Positions 8,309-17,208 of a DNA stretch of 64,000 nt are shown here, piece after piece (the stretch's first letter is position 1; the number at the start of each line of letters is the position of its first letter). The notes under the pieces were generated by a model. The model made no database searches. It saw nothing but the letters and a program-made list of their open reading frames with translations, and had not been told where the DNA came from. The stretch lies in assembly GCF_024346455.1 (NCBI RefSeq), contig NZ_JAGQCY010000008.1, positions 62,001 to 126,000 on the forward strand. The letters are read 5' to 3'. Position numbers and translations under genes: made by a program. This DNA comes from Cyanobium sp. Aljojuca 7A6 (GTDB lineage Bacteria; Cyanobacteriota; Cyanobacteriia; PCC-6307; Cyanobiaceae).

Positions 8309-9315
8309 CGCGGCCCCCTGAACCGTTGAGCCAGGCGCCAGATCCGCTTGGCGAGGTTGCGGAAGGGTCCAGCGGTCTGGAGAAGCTCGTAGGCGGGCGA
8401 CGAACGGACCATCCATGCCCCCTTCATGGCCTGGACGCGGGCCAGGGCGTCCTGGCGCAGGGACTCGGCGAGTGGCTCGGTCGCCGACGGCTGAATGGCG
8501 GCGAGAAGGATGGACTGGATCCGGGAGAAGTCGGGCCGGGCGGAGACCTCTTCCGCTCCCCCGTGGGTGAGAGCCGCGATAGTCCGAATGTCGGGATCGT
8601 CAGCGGAGAGGCCTGAGGACACTGCAAGATTCTCCGAACAGATCGTGATCAACCGATGACGGAACGGAGACGGACCGACGCGCGACATGCTGCCAGGAAT
8701 CTCCCTGTAAGCGAGCAAAACCTCGCCGAGATTGGCGATCCCCCCCACACGGGCCAGCCGTGACCACAGCTCGAAGTCTTCTGGCGGTTGTCGGTCCGGG
8801 TCCGTTGAGTAACCACCCACCTGGGCGAGTGCGGACCGGCGCAGCATAACGGAGCTGTGGACAAAGGGATTGTTGAACAGCATCAGATAACGAAGCTCCG
8901 CGTCCTCAGGCGGATGGTGATGGAAACGATTGACGACACGATCGATCTCCATGATCTGCGCCCAGGTGCCGAGCAACACGCAGTCGTGATGCGCTTCCAT
9001 GAACTCCACCTGATGCGCGAGCCGTTCCGGATAGGAGAGGTCATCCTGATCCTGGCGGGCGATATACTTCCCGGTGGCAAGCTCGATGCCTCGATTGAGT
9101 GTGGCAGCGAGGCCACGATTCTCATGCTGGAAGACCTTGATTCGCTGATCTCCAAAGCCGGCGATGACCTCGGAAGACCGGTCTGTGGATCCATCATCAA
9201 TGATGATGAACTCAAAATCGGAATAGCTCTGCGAGAGGATGCTTTCGATGGCATCGGCAAGATATCGCTCACAGTTATAGACAGGGAGCAGGACGGTAAC
9301 GATGGGATCAGCCAT
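8305..9315 (-). CDS. Glycosyltransferase family 2 protein
   Basis: About 336 residues with the classic inverting GT2 layout. It starts VTVLLPVYNCERYLADAIES, then FIIIDDGSTDRSSEVI, then the QDQDDLSYPERLAHQ metal-binding segment, then VHSSVMLRRSAL and PPEDFELWSRL. No membrane segments. The ATG at 9315 follows an AAGGTAGG-like ribosome binding site. It is 9 bases after the upstream double-methyltransferase gene and overlaps the downstream SDR by 4 bases. Donor sugar unknown. Confidence 0.9.
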   Translation of the reverse strand: MADPIVTVLLPVYNCERYLADAIESILSQSYSDFEFIIIDDGSTDRSSEVIAGFGDQRIKVFQHENRGLAATLNRGIELATGKYIARQDQDDLSYPERLAHQVEFMEAHHDCVLLGTWAQIMEIDRVVNRFHHHPPEDAELRYLMLFNNPFVHSSVMLRRSALAQVGGYSTDPDRQPPEDFELWSRLARVGGIANLGEVLLAYREIPGSMSRVGPSPFRHRLITICSENLAVSSGLSADDPDIRTIAALTHGGAEEVSARPDFSRIQSILLAAIQPSATEPLAESLRQDALARVQAMKGAWMVRSSPAYELLQTAGPFRNLAKRIWRLAQRFRGPR

Positions 9316-9324
9316 TTGCCTACC

Positions 9325-10926
9325 TTAAAGAACGATGCGGATGACATCGTCCTGCACCACGAAATCAGCCTTAGGGTAGGCACCGCAAACATAGTCTCTC
9401 AGCGAAGAAAGCGTTGGGTAGTCGTGGGTGCCATCAAAGTTACGGGCATCATCGATCAACACGACATGGCCGCGAACGGGATGGTTCAGGATGGCTTCCA
9501 TCTCAGCAGACACGGGAGTTTCACGCTCGCCGAGCGCCGTAGTCCCAGCCGAGTAGTGGCCGTCAAGCCAGAAGAGCGTAGGAACCTTCAAGCCATCAAG
9601 AATTTCGGGTAGAACCTGGGAGCTATCACCTTGGATGATGGAGACATGGGGGAAATCACTGAAACGCAGCTGGGCACGCTCACAGAGCTCTGAACTGAGT
9701 TCGATGGAAATGATCGTATTGAAGCGCTTGCGTAGGGAAAAGACCATGTCACCCAGGTACGTGCCGGTCTCAACAAGCGTTGAGAGTCGATAGCGGGAGG
9801 CATATCGCGCCAGTAGCCTCTGCTTATACAGATGGGGTGGTGGCACCGGGCTGCCCGAACGCCGCCAAGCCCTGATCAGTTCGCGCTCCATCGCCCGTCG
9901 CTGCAGGGCATGAACCAAGCGTTCAACCAGCCGATACGGTGGGAGGGCCGTGCAGAAAGACACGACATGGCCCCAGGAGATGCTTAGCGTCCTGCTCCAT
10001 GCCGCCAGCAGCCGCTCCTTGATGCTGCGGCGCCGCAGCATCGACTCCAGCACCAGACTGACCGGCTGAAGATCCTCGGCTGGAAGGAGATCCTCGCCAG
10101 GCTGAGCCCGGAGATTCTGCAGCAGTCGCTCCCACCAATAGGCAAAAGAGGCCAGCGGCAAGGGTCGCGAATAAACAGGATTCGTGGTCAGAAACGTACG
10201 GCCGTCATAGGCATTAATCACATAACACAACTGGCTCCTGTCGAAACTCACCACCAGATCGAGCTCAGGGGTACCGAGGGCTTGGAAATCATCCCAATGC
10301 ACATAGATGCAATTGGTGGCGGTGCAGGCGGCGAGTCCATAACCCTTGTCCCTCGCCAGGCGCGTCAATGCTGCCGCCGAGGCCCCGAAGTAATCGCCCC
10401 GTCGCTGCACAAGGTCAAGCTCAGGGGGAATGGTGGGATTGTATTCAATGACAACGACTCGCGGCCGATACATGGATAGAGATGACCAGACATGATAGTC
10501 GTCGCCATCAATATCAATCGACAGTAAATCCACCCCATCAGGGGGAATGCCCTGCTGGGCCAGCAGGCTGTCCAGAGTATTCGGCCCAGTGGCCGCTACA
10601 AACGCGTGAACCGCCTGCACCCCAGGGAATGGAATGATGGACTGCTCAAGCTGAAGGAATCGCTCGCGATCACCTTCGATGAGCACGGCAGACCAACCCG
10701 ACTCATGCCAAAGCGCCCAGGTGTTGCTCAGATGCCTACCGTCCCAGGCACCGAATTCCACACAACGCTTGGATCGTGGCCCAATGCGCCGGAAGATTTC
10801 TGCAAGAATCCCATCCTCGCCGTTCTGAGAAACAATATTGCTTGCGTGCTGATCCAGAAGCGCCATGTATTCCGCTGGGGGCATCCTATAGATGATGGTA
10901 CTACCTCCAGGGCTCCTGCCATCCAT
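9325..10926 (-). CDS. Two-domain protein with tandem methyltransferase-like folds
   Basis: About 533 residues. The N-terminal half has NIVSQNGEDGILAEIF, then CVEFGAWDGRHLSNT, LIEGDRERFLQLE and LLSIDIDGDDYHVWSSL, resembling FkbM-type methyltransferase folds. A linker of about 100 residues rich in Arg and Leu follows. The C-terminal half repeats the theme: LVETGTYLGDMVFSLRK, IISIELSSELCERAQ and TLFWLDGHYSAG with LIDDARNF. The ATG at 10926 has a strong GAGAGAGG upstream; an earlier TTG at 10989 is possible. It lies between two GT2 genes. A bifunctional O-methyltransferase for the glycan is inferred; whether both halves bind SAM is not known. This is the high-GC edge of the low-GC segment. Confidence 0.7.
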   Translation of the reverse strand: MDGRSPGGSTIIYRMPPAEYMALLDQHASNIVSQNGEDGILAEIFRRIGPRSKRCVEFGAWDGRHLSNTWALWHESGWSAVLIEGDRERFLQLEQSIIPFPGVQAVHAFVAATGPNTLDSLLAQQGIPPDGVDLLSIDIDGDDYHVWSSLSMYRPRVVVIEYNPTIPPELDLVQRRGDYFGASAAALTRLARDKGYGLAACTATNCIYVHWDDFQALGTPELDLVVSFDRSQLCYVINAYDGRTFLTTNPVYSRPLPLASFAYWWERLLQNLRAQPGEDLLPAEDLQPVSLVLESMLRRRSIKERLLAAWSRTLSISWGHVVSFCTALPPYRLVERLVHALQRRAMERELIRAWRRSGSPVPPPHLYKQRLLARYASRYRLSTLVETGTYLGDMVFSLRKRFNTIISIELSSELCERAQLRFSDFPHVSIIQGDSSQVLPEILDGLKVPTLFWLDGHYSAGTTALGERETPVSAEMEAILNHPVRGHVVLIDDARNFDGTHDYPTLSSLRDYVCGAYPKADFVVQDDVIRIVL

Positions 10927-11010
10927 AAAGGCCTCTCTCCGTTGGTCGAGAAATACCCCAGCGGAACTGCGGCTGCCTTCGTCAAGCAACGCAAGACACT
11001 AAAGAGAGCG

Positions 11011-11898
11011 CTAAGCCAGATCCAGCCTCAGCCACCGAATGATCAGGGGTAGTAAGCGGAAAAAGAAAAGGAGGGACGACAACGGGCTTGAGTCTGGGGC
11101 CTTAGACATAATCCGCAGATAGACAAGAAAGTAATGCAGATGACTTGCCATGAGCTGCAAGCGATGAGACTTGCTACCATAAGGCAACGTCCCGGCATCA
11201 TCAGCCGCGAGTGCAGGAGCTTGAGGATGAATACCAACTGTATACAGCTTTTCCTCTACAAGACTGAATGACCAGCGGGACAAGACATCACAAACAAACA
11301 GCATATCTGCGCCCCAAGCCTTGGAATGAAAGAACTTGATGACAGAAGCATCAATCAAAGCCTCCCTACGAAACAATCCATAAATCAGGTTGGCCTTCCC
11401 CCGCTCAGGCTGCTGAAGCGCATAGTGGGTCACCCGGTTGACGCCATCGTCGTGAAGAAACTCACGATACGCATGGTAGAAAGATCCATAATCGCGACAG
11501 AGTGAGCCATCCGGATATCGGACATCAAAATCACAGAAGGACAACCCGCTCTTGGAATGACATAAGAGGGGCTCAAGAAGCTTCTCAACGAAAGTTGGAT
11601 GCCATTCATCATCATCCGCAGCCCACATAAAGAAGGCACCCCTCGCCTGACTCAGGACGAATGCAAAGTTATCAGCTGGACCAATATTTCTCTGTTGGCA
11701 GAAGTAACGAATACGTTGATCCTCTGAGTACGCCGTAGATATCAACCTGCCTACCCTGGGATCAGGCGATGCGTTGTCCGAAACGACAATCTCAAGGTGC
11801 CGATAAGTCTGCGCCCTGATGGAGTCGAGTGAGCGCTGAAGCGACGCTGGCCTGTTGTATGTCGGCATCCCAACAGTAACGAGTGGGGGCTGATCCAT
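11011..11898 (-). CDS. Glycosyltransferase family 2 protein
   Basis: About 295 residues: LVTVGMPTYNRPASLQRSLDS, IVVSDNASPDP, NIGPADNFAFVLSQA, then MWAADDDEWHPTFVEKL as metal-binding region. The N-terminus is the ABC-type YNR variant of GT2 common in surface glycan loci. The C-terminus ends in a hydrophobic and basic tail that may associate with the membrane. ATG at 11898 is preferred to TTG at 11910. Base composition falls sharply here (one 60-base line at 11101 has 25 G+C against 46 in a mutS line), suggesting transfer. A 190-base gap follows upstream (11899-12088) with no gene seen. Confidence 0.85.
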   Translation of the reverse strand: MDQPPLVTVGMPTYNRPASLQRSLDSIRAQTYRHLEIVVSDNASPDPRVGRLISTAYSEDQRIRYFCQQRNIGPADNFAFVLSQARGAFFMWAADDDEWHPTFVEKLLEPLLCHSKSGLSFCDFDVRYPDGSLCRDYGSFYHAYREFLHDDGVNRVTHYALQQPERGKANLIYGLFRREALIDASVIKFFHSKAWGADMLFVCDVLSRWSFSLVEEKLYTVGIHPQAPALAADDAGTLPYGSKSHRLQLMASHLHYFLVYLRIMSKAPDSSPLSSLLFFFRLLPLIIRWLRLDLA

Positions 11899-12088
11899 CG
11901 GTAGGCCCAAACGCAGTTAAGCGTAACATTGAAGATACCATCGTCTCAGGAAACTGAGTCAAGGCGGATCAAGCAAGCCACTTTTGGGAGGGCAAGGGTT
12001 AGGGTCGGCCTGACCAGAGGAGAAATACAGGAGTTCATCAAGTCGCATAAAGTCCAAATAGATAGTTCATACAGGAAGGAACAAGATG

Positions 12089-12871
12089 TCAGACGACCCG
12101 TTTGAGATACCCATCGGGAGCCACGCTAATCAACAGCTTGTTGTCTATGTCATTGTCAATATGAAACTCGGGATGGCTCCTCAACCACTCGTGAACAGCC
12201 GTTTTTGGATTGTTGCCCACATCCCACGGGCGATCTGGGAAAGAGCCTGGAGGTAAGTCTTCGATCGCAGTATCGAAAACGATGCAGTAGCTGCCAACCG
12301 AGACAAGATCTGCATAGGCATTGAGCTCGGCGAGGACATGCTGGTGGGTGTGATTGGAATCCAGGGATACAAGAACATGTTCAGCACTGTCAGCATATCC
12401 ACGAGCTTGCTTGATGATATCGGGATCAATAGATGATCCCTCAATCAACTGCATTTTGAACCGCAACGGATGCTCATCGAGAGCTTTGCGGTTATGGGGA
12501 CGGATATCGATATCAATACCAACGACTTGGCGAGACGAGTGCCGAGGATCAAGGCCATCCATTACATCCAAGAGACAAAGCAAAGAGGCCGAGAGTGCCA
12601 GAGAGCCACCATGGGCAATTCCTGTCTCAAGAATTAGGTCCGGGCGCGAGTCAAAAACAATCTCTTGAAAAGCGAGGATATCCTGGGGATACTGAATAAT
12701 GGGACGTCCCATCCATTCAAATTTATAGGTATAGCCGATAAGATTGGTCATCATCGACCATGAGCGGGCCTGCAACTTAAGCCCTTCAACGAAAAGAGAT
12801 TCACTAATCTGATTTGACACGTTAGCTGGGTGCGTGAGGGACGAAGAAGATTGATGCCTATTTAAGCGCAA
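12089..12871 (-). CDS. CmcI-like (cephalosporin hydroxylase family) protein, probable sugar O-methyltransferase
   Basis: About 260 residues. Family-typical order: GRPIIQYPQDILAFQEIVFD, PDLILETGIAHGGSLALSAS, VVGIDIDIRPHNRKALDEHP, IEGSSIDPDII, VLVSLDSNHTHQHVLAELN and CIVFDTAIEDLP with an NPKTAVHEWL tail. Despite the family name these proteins have a methyltransferase fold, and members include rhamnosyl O-methyltransferases. It starts with TTG at 12871; no earlier ATG keeps the conserved N-terminal helix. It lies 6 bases after another methyltransferase gene. It lies in the low-GC segment. Confidence 0.83.
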   Translation of the reverse strand: MRLNRHQSSSSLTHPANVSNQISESLFVEGLKLQARSWSMMTNLIGYTYKFEWMGRPIIQYPQDILAFQEIVFDSRPDLILETGIAHGGSLALSASLLCLLDVMDGLDPRHSSRQVVGIDIDIRPHNRKALDEHPLRFKMQLIEGSSIDPDIIKQARGYADSAEHVLVSLDSNHTHQHVLAELNAYADLVSVGSYCIVFDTAIEDLPPGSFPDRPWDVGNNPKTAVHEWLRSHPEFHIDNDIDNKLLISVAPDGYLKRVV

Positions 12872-12877
12872 TAAGGG

Positions 12878-13684
12878 CTATGGAATCATGCAGGTTACAT
12901 GCAAGACATTGCACATCTCCGGATACTCTATTCCGAGCCTGTAACTTGCCTCACAGAATCGCTCTTTCCAGTCAACGGAGGTATCGCCGGACCTCCCCCA
13001 CCCATGCTCCGCAGTCTCCCACTGGGGCGCAGAAAGCAAGTGATCCATCTGAGGAGTGGACAGGGTCTTGAAGAAGACTCCACCCTGATCAACTGGGACC
13101 AAGCCAGCGCACTCAACGTCTTCCAGGAGTGAAGTCATGCAGTATGAGCGACGGTGACCTGCAATCTCAGTATCAAATGGAGACAGCTCTTCACAGTGAG
13201 TGAGACTCCCCATCAAGACATTTAATTGTCTGTTAATGGCTTTTGCGTTGGGAACATGAACAACAAGGACGCCGCCAGGCTTCAAGAATCCCTTTAGATG
13301 CTTCAAGAGGTCAACCGGTGATTGCACGTGCTCGAGCAAGTCAAGAAGCGTGACAACACTGAATAGATCACTGGAGGCATAGTCCTCGGCCAAAGCATTA
13401 TGGAACTCAGCTTCAGGAATGCGTCGTCTGGCCATCTCCACAACGTCAGCATTAGCATCAACACCAACAACCTTGTCAAATGAACTGGCCAACTGCTCAG
13501 TGATGAATCCATCTCCACAAGCGATATCCAGGAGAGATCTGCCGTCCGCGTCATCGCGGCAGTGGCGAGCGACCTGCTCGAGGCAAGAAACCACTTTATA
13601 CTTGGCGAGCTGCTTATTGTATTCCGGATGATATCCTGTTCGCGTCCATTTGAATTGCTGTTGGCGTAGAAGCTCTTGGCTCAT
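12878..13684 (-). CDS. Class I SAM-dependent methyltransferase
   Basis: About 268 residues starting MSQELLRQQQFKWTRTGYHPEYN. SAM-binding motif I is SLLDIACGDGFITEQLAS, motif II VVGVDANADVVEMAR, then FSVVTLLDLLEHVQSPVDLL and LKPGGVLVVHVPN, close to UbiG/COQ3-like methyltransferases found in glycan loci. The ATG at 13684 follows GAGAG, and the 105-base gap upstream (13685-13789) holds no other gene. Substrate unknown; O- or N-methylation of a sugar or of the lipid carrier product is possible. Confidence 0.85.
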   Translation of the reverse strand: MSQELLRQQQFKWTRTGYHPEYNKQLAKYKVVSCLEQVARHCRDDADGRSLLDIACGDGFITEQLASSFDKVVGVDANADVVEMARRRIPEAEFHNALAEDYASSDLFSVVTLLDLLEHVQSPVDLLKHLKGFLKPGGVLVVHVPNAKAINRQLNVLMGSLTHCEELSPFDTEIAGHRRSYCMTSLLEDVECAGLVPVDQGGVFFKTLSTPQMDHLLSAPQWETAEHGWGRSGDTSVDWKERFCEASYRLGIEYPEMCNVLHVTCMIP

Positions 13685-13789
13685 CTGACTCTCTCTCGTA
13701 TGGACTTGAAGTTTATCACGGCATCTGTGCTCCAGGATAGCCTCTAGACGTGCTCTCCTATGCCATATTCCAGATGACAATGGAGGGAT

Positions 13790-15034
13790 TCACTCGCTCA
13801 GCGAAGAATGCCGAGATGTCCTGATGTAGCTCTGAACATAGTCCATGGGATCAAACTCTTCCGCAGGAACGCCAGAAGGAGACGGACTGTCAAGAGAATG
13901 ATATTGGCTATGAAAAGTACCTGTAAAGGCGTTACGTTCAACAGGGGTCTCGAGGACATCCACCCCGTAGTTCCTGGCGATTTGCCTACCCAGCTCAGCC
14001 ACTGAGATCCTGCATGAATGACGACAGACATGGATGATGTCATTGCCCACACCAGGGGACAGCATCTGTTGCGTCAATTGGCAGACAGCAACCTCCAGAC
14101 TCATCAATGGAACGACCGGATAACCGTTGCTATACCGATGAATGAAGATAGTCTTTCCCGATGAAGCCGTATGGGCGAAATAGGTCAGGAATCGCGGAAG
14201 AATCGAGTCCCTTGAAAGCAGACAAGGCAGTCGGTAGATCTTAAAGCGCAAACCGCTTGACTGAGCCGCATAGATCAGTTGCTGCTCATGCAGGCATCGG
14301 GCTTGGGAGTAGAGAGAGAAGGGGACCGGGCGGGAAGATTCGACGACCTCTTGGTCAGTAGAAGCTTCGAAAACACTCCATGATGAGACGTAATGAAACA
14401 CGCAGTTTGCAGCTATGCAGGCCTGAAGAATGTCGACGAACTGAACGTAAGATTGCTTTGAACTAAGGTATGAGTTCGGAGGATCCGGATATGCGGAGTG
14501 AATGAGGTCTGTAATCCGGTTTAGGAGCAAGACCTCTTCATACCTCGTGGATCCCTTGTCTGCATCCGAAGAGTCGTCAAGACTGACGGGAAGAAGCCCA
14601 CCATTCATCTTTATGACACTTTGAAGCAACAAACGGCCTAAAGGCTGATCAGCACCCGTGATGGCGAAGGCACTTTTGCGTACAGCTTCACTGGAATTGC
14701 TTATCAGGGATCGGAGCAGACTGGGCTTGACGCATGACTCGACATGCTTCTCTTTGATGAGGGTGATCGCATCCCCTAAGGGAATGGAAGCATGGCGGCT
14801 GATCGCCAATGCAGCCAAGTAATTACTGCGTGAATGACCATAATCACAAGCAAAGCAGACCTTCCTTCCAAGATTGAGTTGGCCTAGACCGACAGCAAGA
14901 ATACCCTCGACCAATTGCTTTGCATTCCCATCGCCATCAATCAGTGGCCTGCAGTCTACAACTAGCCAGTTCGGAGGGATATCGTCAAAGACACTCGCAA
15001 CAGCAATGGTGTCATTATAGACAACAGAGAACAT
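13790..15034 (-). CDS. Dual-specificity-phosphatase-like domain fused to degenerate SDR domain
   Basis: About 414 residues. Residues 1-115 read as a cysteine-based phosphatase: WLVVDCRPLIDGDGN, a helix, then VCFACDYGHSRS containing CX5R (Cys63, Arg69), then DAITLIKEKH and PSLLRSL, the usual end of DSP domains. The His normally before Cys is Ala. Residues 121-400 read as an extended SDR: FAITGADQPLGRLLLQ (middle Gly of GxxGxxG replaced), FHYVSSWSVFEAS, and YSQAR where YxxxK is expected (Tyr242, Arg246). Its ATG overlaps the stop of the ATP-grasp gene (TAATG), so they are co-translated. Role is not recognised; a sugar-phosphate phosphatase with an NAD-binding or scaffolding half is inferred. 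Low GC. Confidence 0.68.
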   Translation of the reverse strand: MFSVVYNDTIAVASVFDDIPPNWLVVDCRPLIDGDGNAKQLVEGILAVGLGQLNLGRKVCFACDYGHSRSNYLAALAISRHASIPLGDAITLIKEKHVESCVKPSLLRSLISNSSEAVRKSAFAITGADQPLGRLLLQSVIKMNGGLLPVSLDDSSDADKGSTRYEEVLLLNRITDLIHSAYPDPPNSYLSSKQSYVQFVDILQACIAANCVFHYVSSWSVFEASTDQEVVESSRPVPFSLYSQARCLHEQQLIYAAQSSGLRFKIYRLPCLLSRDSILPRFLTYFAHTASSGKTIFIHRYSNGYPVVPLMSLEVAVCQLTQQMLSPGVGNDIIHVCRHSCRISVAELGRQIARNYGVDVLETPVERNAFTGTFHSQYHSLDSPSPSGVPAEEFDPMDYVQSYIRTSRHSSLSE

Positions 15035-16068
15035 TAGCCGGCATCCTGATGATATGGAACAAAGCATTCAGCGAAAGACCGAAGAGCCAGACCCTCAGAA
15101 GGAACAGGGTATCTGATAGGAGACCCAGACAGAAGATGGTTCAGAAAGAGTGAGACCTCGTTAACTCCTGCCAGTGCCCTGAGATATGTAGATGCCGAGA
15201 ATCGGGGGTTGATCTCAAATGGCATAATCACCCCATTCTTCAGTCGACACTGGATGTTCAATGGGCCGCAACTCCCCACGGCATCTGCAATTTTCATCGC
15301 TGCAGCTTCTATGGCCCCATCTCGAAAGAACTCACCCTGGGATGATCCAGAAGAGATCAGATGCTCCTGACTGCGGTCGTGCACTGAGAGCATATTTTGA
15401 AATGTCCTTCGAAGCAATATTGATCCAGCTGCAGTTCCATCTCTTTGGGAGAGCACGCCAATCGTCAATTCGTTTGATGAATCCTTGAGATACTCCTGGC
15501 AAATCCATGAATTAGCATCGCCAGCATGCAACGAGGCAAAACCGTGGAGGTCGCCGGCATTATAAAGAATGCTGATTCCACGGGAGCCTCCACTCTCAAT
15601 TCGGGGCTTCACAATGATGGGATAGCTAGCGTCATGTGAAAAAGCACCTGTCTCTGAAAGTAAATGGGTCGGCGGGCATGGAATCCCTTGACGAGACAGC
15701 AGGTCAAAGCACAGGTACTTATCCGCACATGCCATCACAGTAGACTCATTGTTGCCGACATAAAGAGCACCTGCTGCTTTCACATCATCCTCGATTCCGG
15801 CACAGACTCTTGCCACGACGTCACCTCCTGCGATCAGGAAATCGATCTGCTCTCCAGAAAGAATCTTGAATACGTCCGAGAGGAAGGACACCCCGTTCAG
15901 AACAAATGTTTGCTTGAATAGGTCAGAGTAGTGACCGTAGGCCTGTGGACTGATATCAGCACCAAGTACATCAAAGCCGCCATCCTTGGCCAGGGACTTC
16001 GCTATCTCCAATCCAAGGGAGGCACCCGCAATTCCCCAAATCAAAACTTTCGGCCGGGATAAACTCAT
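15034..16068 (-). CDS. ATP-grasp domain protein (carboxylate-amine ligase-like)
   Basis: About 344 residues. An N-terminal Rossmann-like pre-ATP-grasp domain opens with KVLIWGIAGASLGLEIAKSL. It is followed by ADKYLCFDLLSRQGIPCP, YPIIVKPRIESGGSRGI (ATP-binding lysine and glycine loop), WICQEYLKDSSNELTIGV, and the metal-binding end PLNIQCRLKNGVIMPFEINPRFS. This is the carbamoyl-phosphate-synthase-large-chain type of ATP-grasp, which joins a carboxylate to an amine through an acyl phosphate. In this locus it may attach an amino acid or acyl group to an amino sugar (inference). Overlaps the phosphatase-SDR start and lies 6 bases after the aminotransferase. Confidence 0.82.
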   Translation of the reverse strand: MSLSRPKVLIWGIAGASLGLEIAKSLAKDGGFDVLGADISPQAYGHYSDLFKQTFVLNGVSFLSDVFKILSGEQIDFLIAGGDVVARVCAGIEDDVKAAGALYVGNNESTVMACADKYLCFDLLSRQGIPCPPTHLLSETGAFSHDASYPIIVKPRIESGGSRGISILYNAGDLHGFASLHAGDANSWICQEYLKDSSNELTIGVLSQRDGTAAGSILLRRTFQNMLSVHDRSQEHLISSGSSQGEFFRDGAIEAAAMKIADAVGSCGPLNIQCRLKNGVIMPFEINPRFSASTYLRALAGVNEVSLFLNHLLSGSPIRYPVPSEGLALRSFAECFVPYHQDAG

Positions 16069-16074
16069 AAGTTG

Positions 16075-17205
16075 TCAGCGCTTGCGAGAGAAATAAGAGT
16101 GAACCTTGGCGCAGACAAAAGAACCATCATCATCCGAGAGATTGTGATGGGAGGGAAGATTGAGCGCTCGCAGATGGATGCTATCAGCGAGATAGGGAAT
16201 CTCAAAGGCCTTGCGGCCACCCGTGGGCGTTGAGCTGAGAGGCCAGAAAAAGACCCTTGCATCAACTCCATTCGTTTGCAGCTCTCCGATCAAGTCTTCA
16301 CGATGGAAAGGAGTTTCATCGTCAACCACAAAGGTGGGCATCCAGAATCCGTTGGTGCAGCCATCCGGCTCCGGATTCATCCTGAGCGGAAGATCCTTCA
16401 GTGCCTCTTGATAGAGCATAAAGATCTTTCGTTTGGCGGCAACAAGTTCATCAATCCGCTGGATCTGTGCGCAGCCAATTGCGGCTTGGACATTACTCAT
16501 CTTGTACTTGAAGCCCACCATTTCTGGCCAGAACTGCCTGGATTGGCCACGGGCACGCCCATGGTTGGAAAGCGTCAGCACCAGCTCATAAAGGTCCGCA
16601 TCGTTAGTGACAAACATGCCACCTTCGCCTGTGGTGATGGTTTTTGTGCCATGGAATGAGAATGCACCGAAACGGCCCATACTCCCAGCACGACTGCCGT
16701 GAAAAACCGAACCAATGGCCTCAGCGGCATCTTCAATCACGGGGATGCCATGGCGCTCTCCAATCGCCAACAGAGCATTCATATCGCAAAGGTTGCCATA
16801 GAGATGAACCGCCACGATGGCCTTGGTCCTGTGCGTGATCGCAGCCTCCACCTGCTCGGGGTCCAGGCACCAGCTATCCGAGAGGATGTCCACGAACACC
16901 GGTGTAGCCCCGAGGTGAACGATGGGGGCGAGCGTCGCAACCCAATTGGTATCTGCCATAATCACCTCATCGCCTGGCCCGATACCGAGGCCGTACAGAC
17001 CCATATGCAGTGCGCCTGTGCAACTGCTAGTGGCGATGGCATAGGCCACACCCAGGTGGCGCTTGAAGGCCTCCTCGAAGCGGACGATGTAGTCATAGCA
17101 ATGTTCACCCCAACCGTTGCGAGCTGCATCGGTGGCATAGGCCACCTCCAGCTCCGTGATCGACGGCCTTGTGTACGGAATTCTTGGGGGGGAGAAGTCG
17201 TCCAT
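16075..17205 (-). CDS. DegT/DnrJ/EryC1/StrS family PLP-dependent aminotransferase
   Basis: About 376 residues. It begins with IPYTRPSITELEVAYATDA and NGWGEHCYDYIVRFEEAF, typical of sugar aminotransferases. The core has TSSCTGALHMGLYGLGIGPG, GDEVIMADTNWVAT, VIEDAAEAIG and the PLP-lysine segment SFHGTKTITTGEGG. Members put an amino group on a keto nucleotide sugar, as in perosamine synthetase. It is 3 bases after the C-methyltransferase gene, so the two probably act on the same keto-sugar pathway; the product could then be used by the ATP-grasp enzyme next door. Confidence 0.9.
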   Translation of the reverse strand: MDDFSPPRIPYTRPSITELEVAYATDAARNGWGEHCYDYIVRFEEAFKRHLGVAYAIATSSCTGALHMGLYGLGIGPGDEVIMADTNWVATLAPIVHLGATPVFVDILSDSWCLDPEQVEAAITHRTKAIVAVHLYGNLCDMNALLAIGERHGIPVIEDAAEAIGSVFHGSRAGSMGRFGAFSFHGTKTITTGEGGMFVTNDADLYELVLTLSNHGRARGQSRQFWPEMVGFKYKMSNVQAAIGCAQIQRIDELVAAKRKIFMLYQEALKDLPLRMNPEPDGCTNGFWMPTFVVDDETPFHREDLIGELQTNGVDARVFFWPLSSTPTGGRKAFEIPYLADSIHLRALNLPSHHNLSDDDGSFVCAKVHSYFSRKR

Positions 17206-17208
17206 GGC

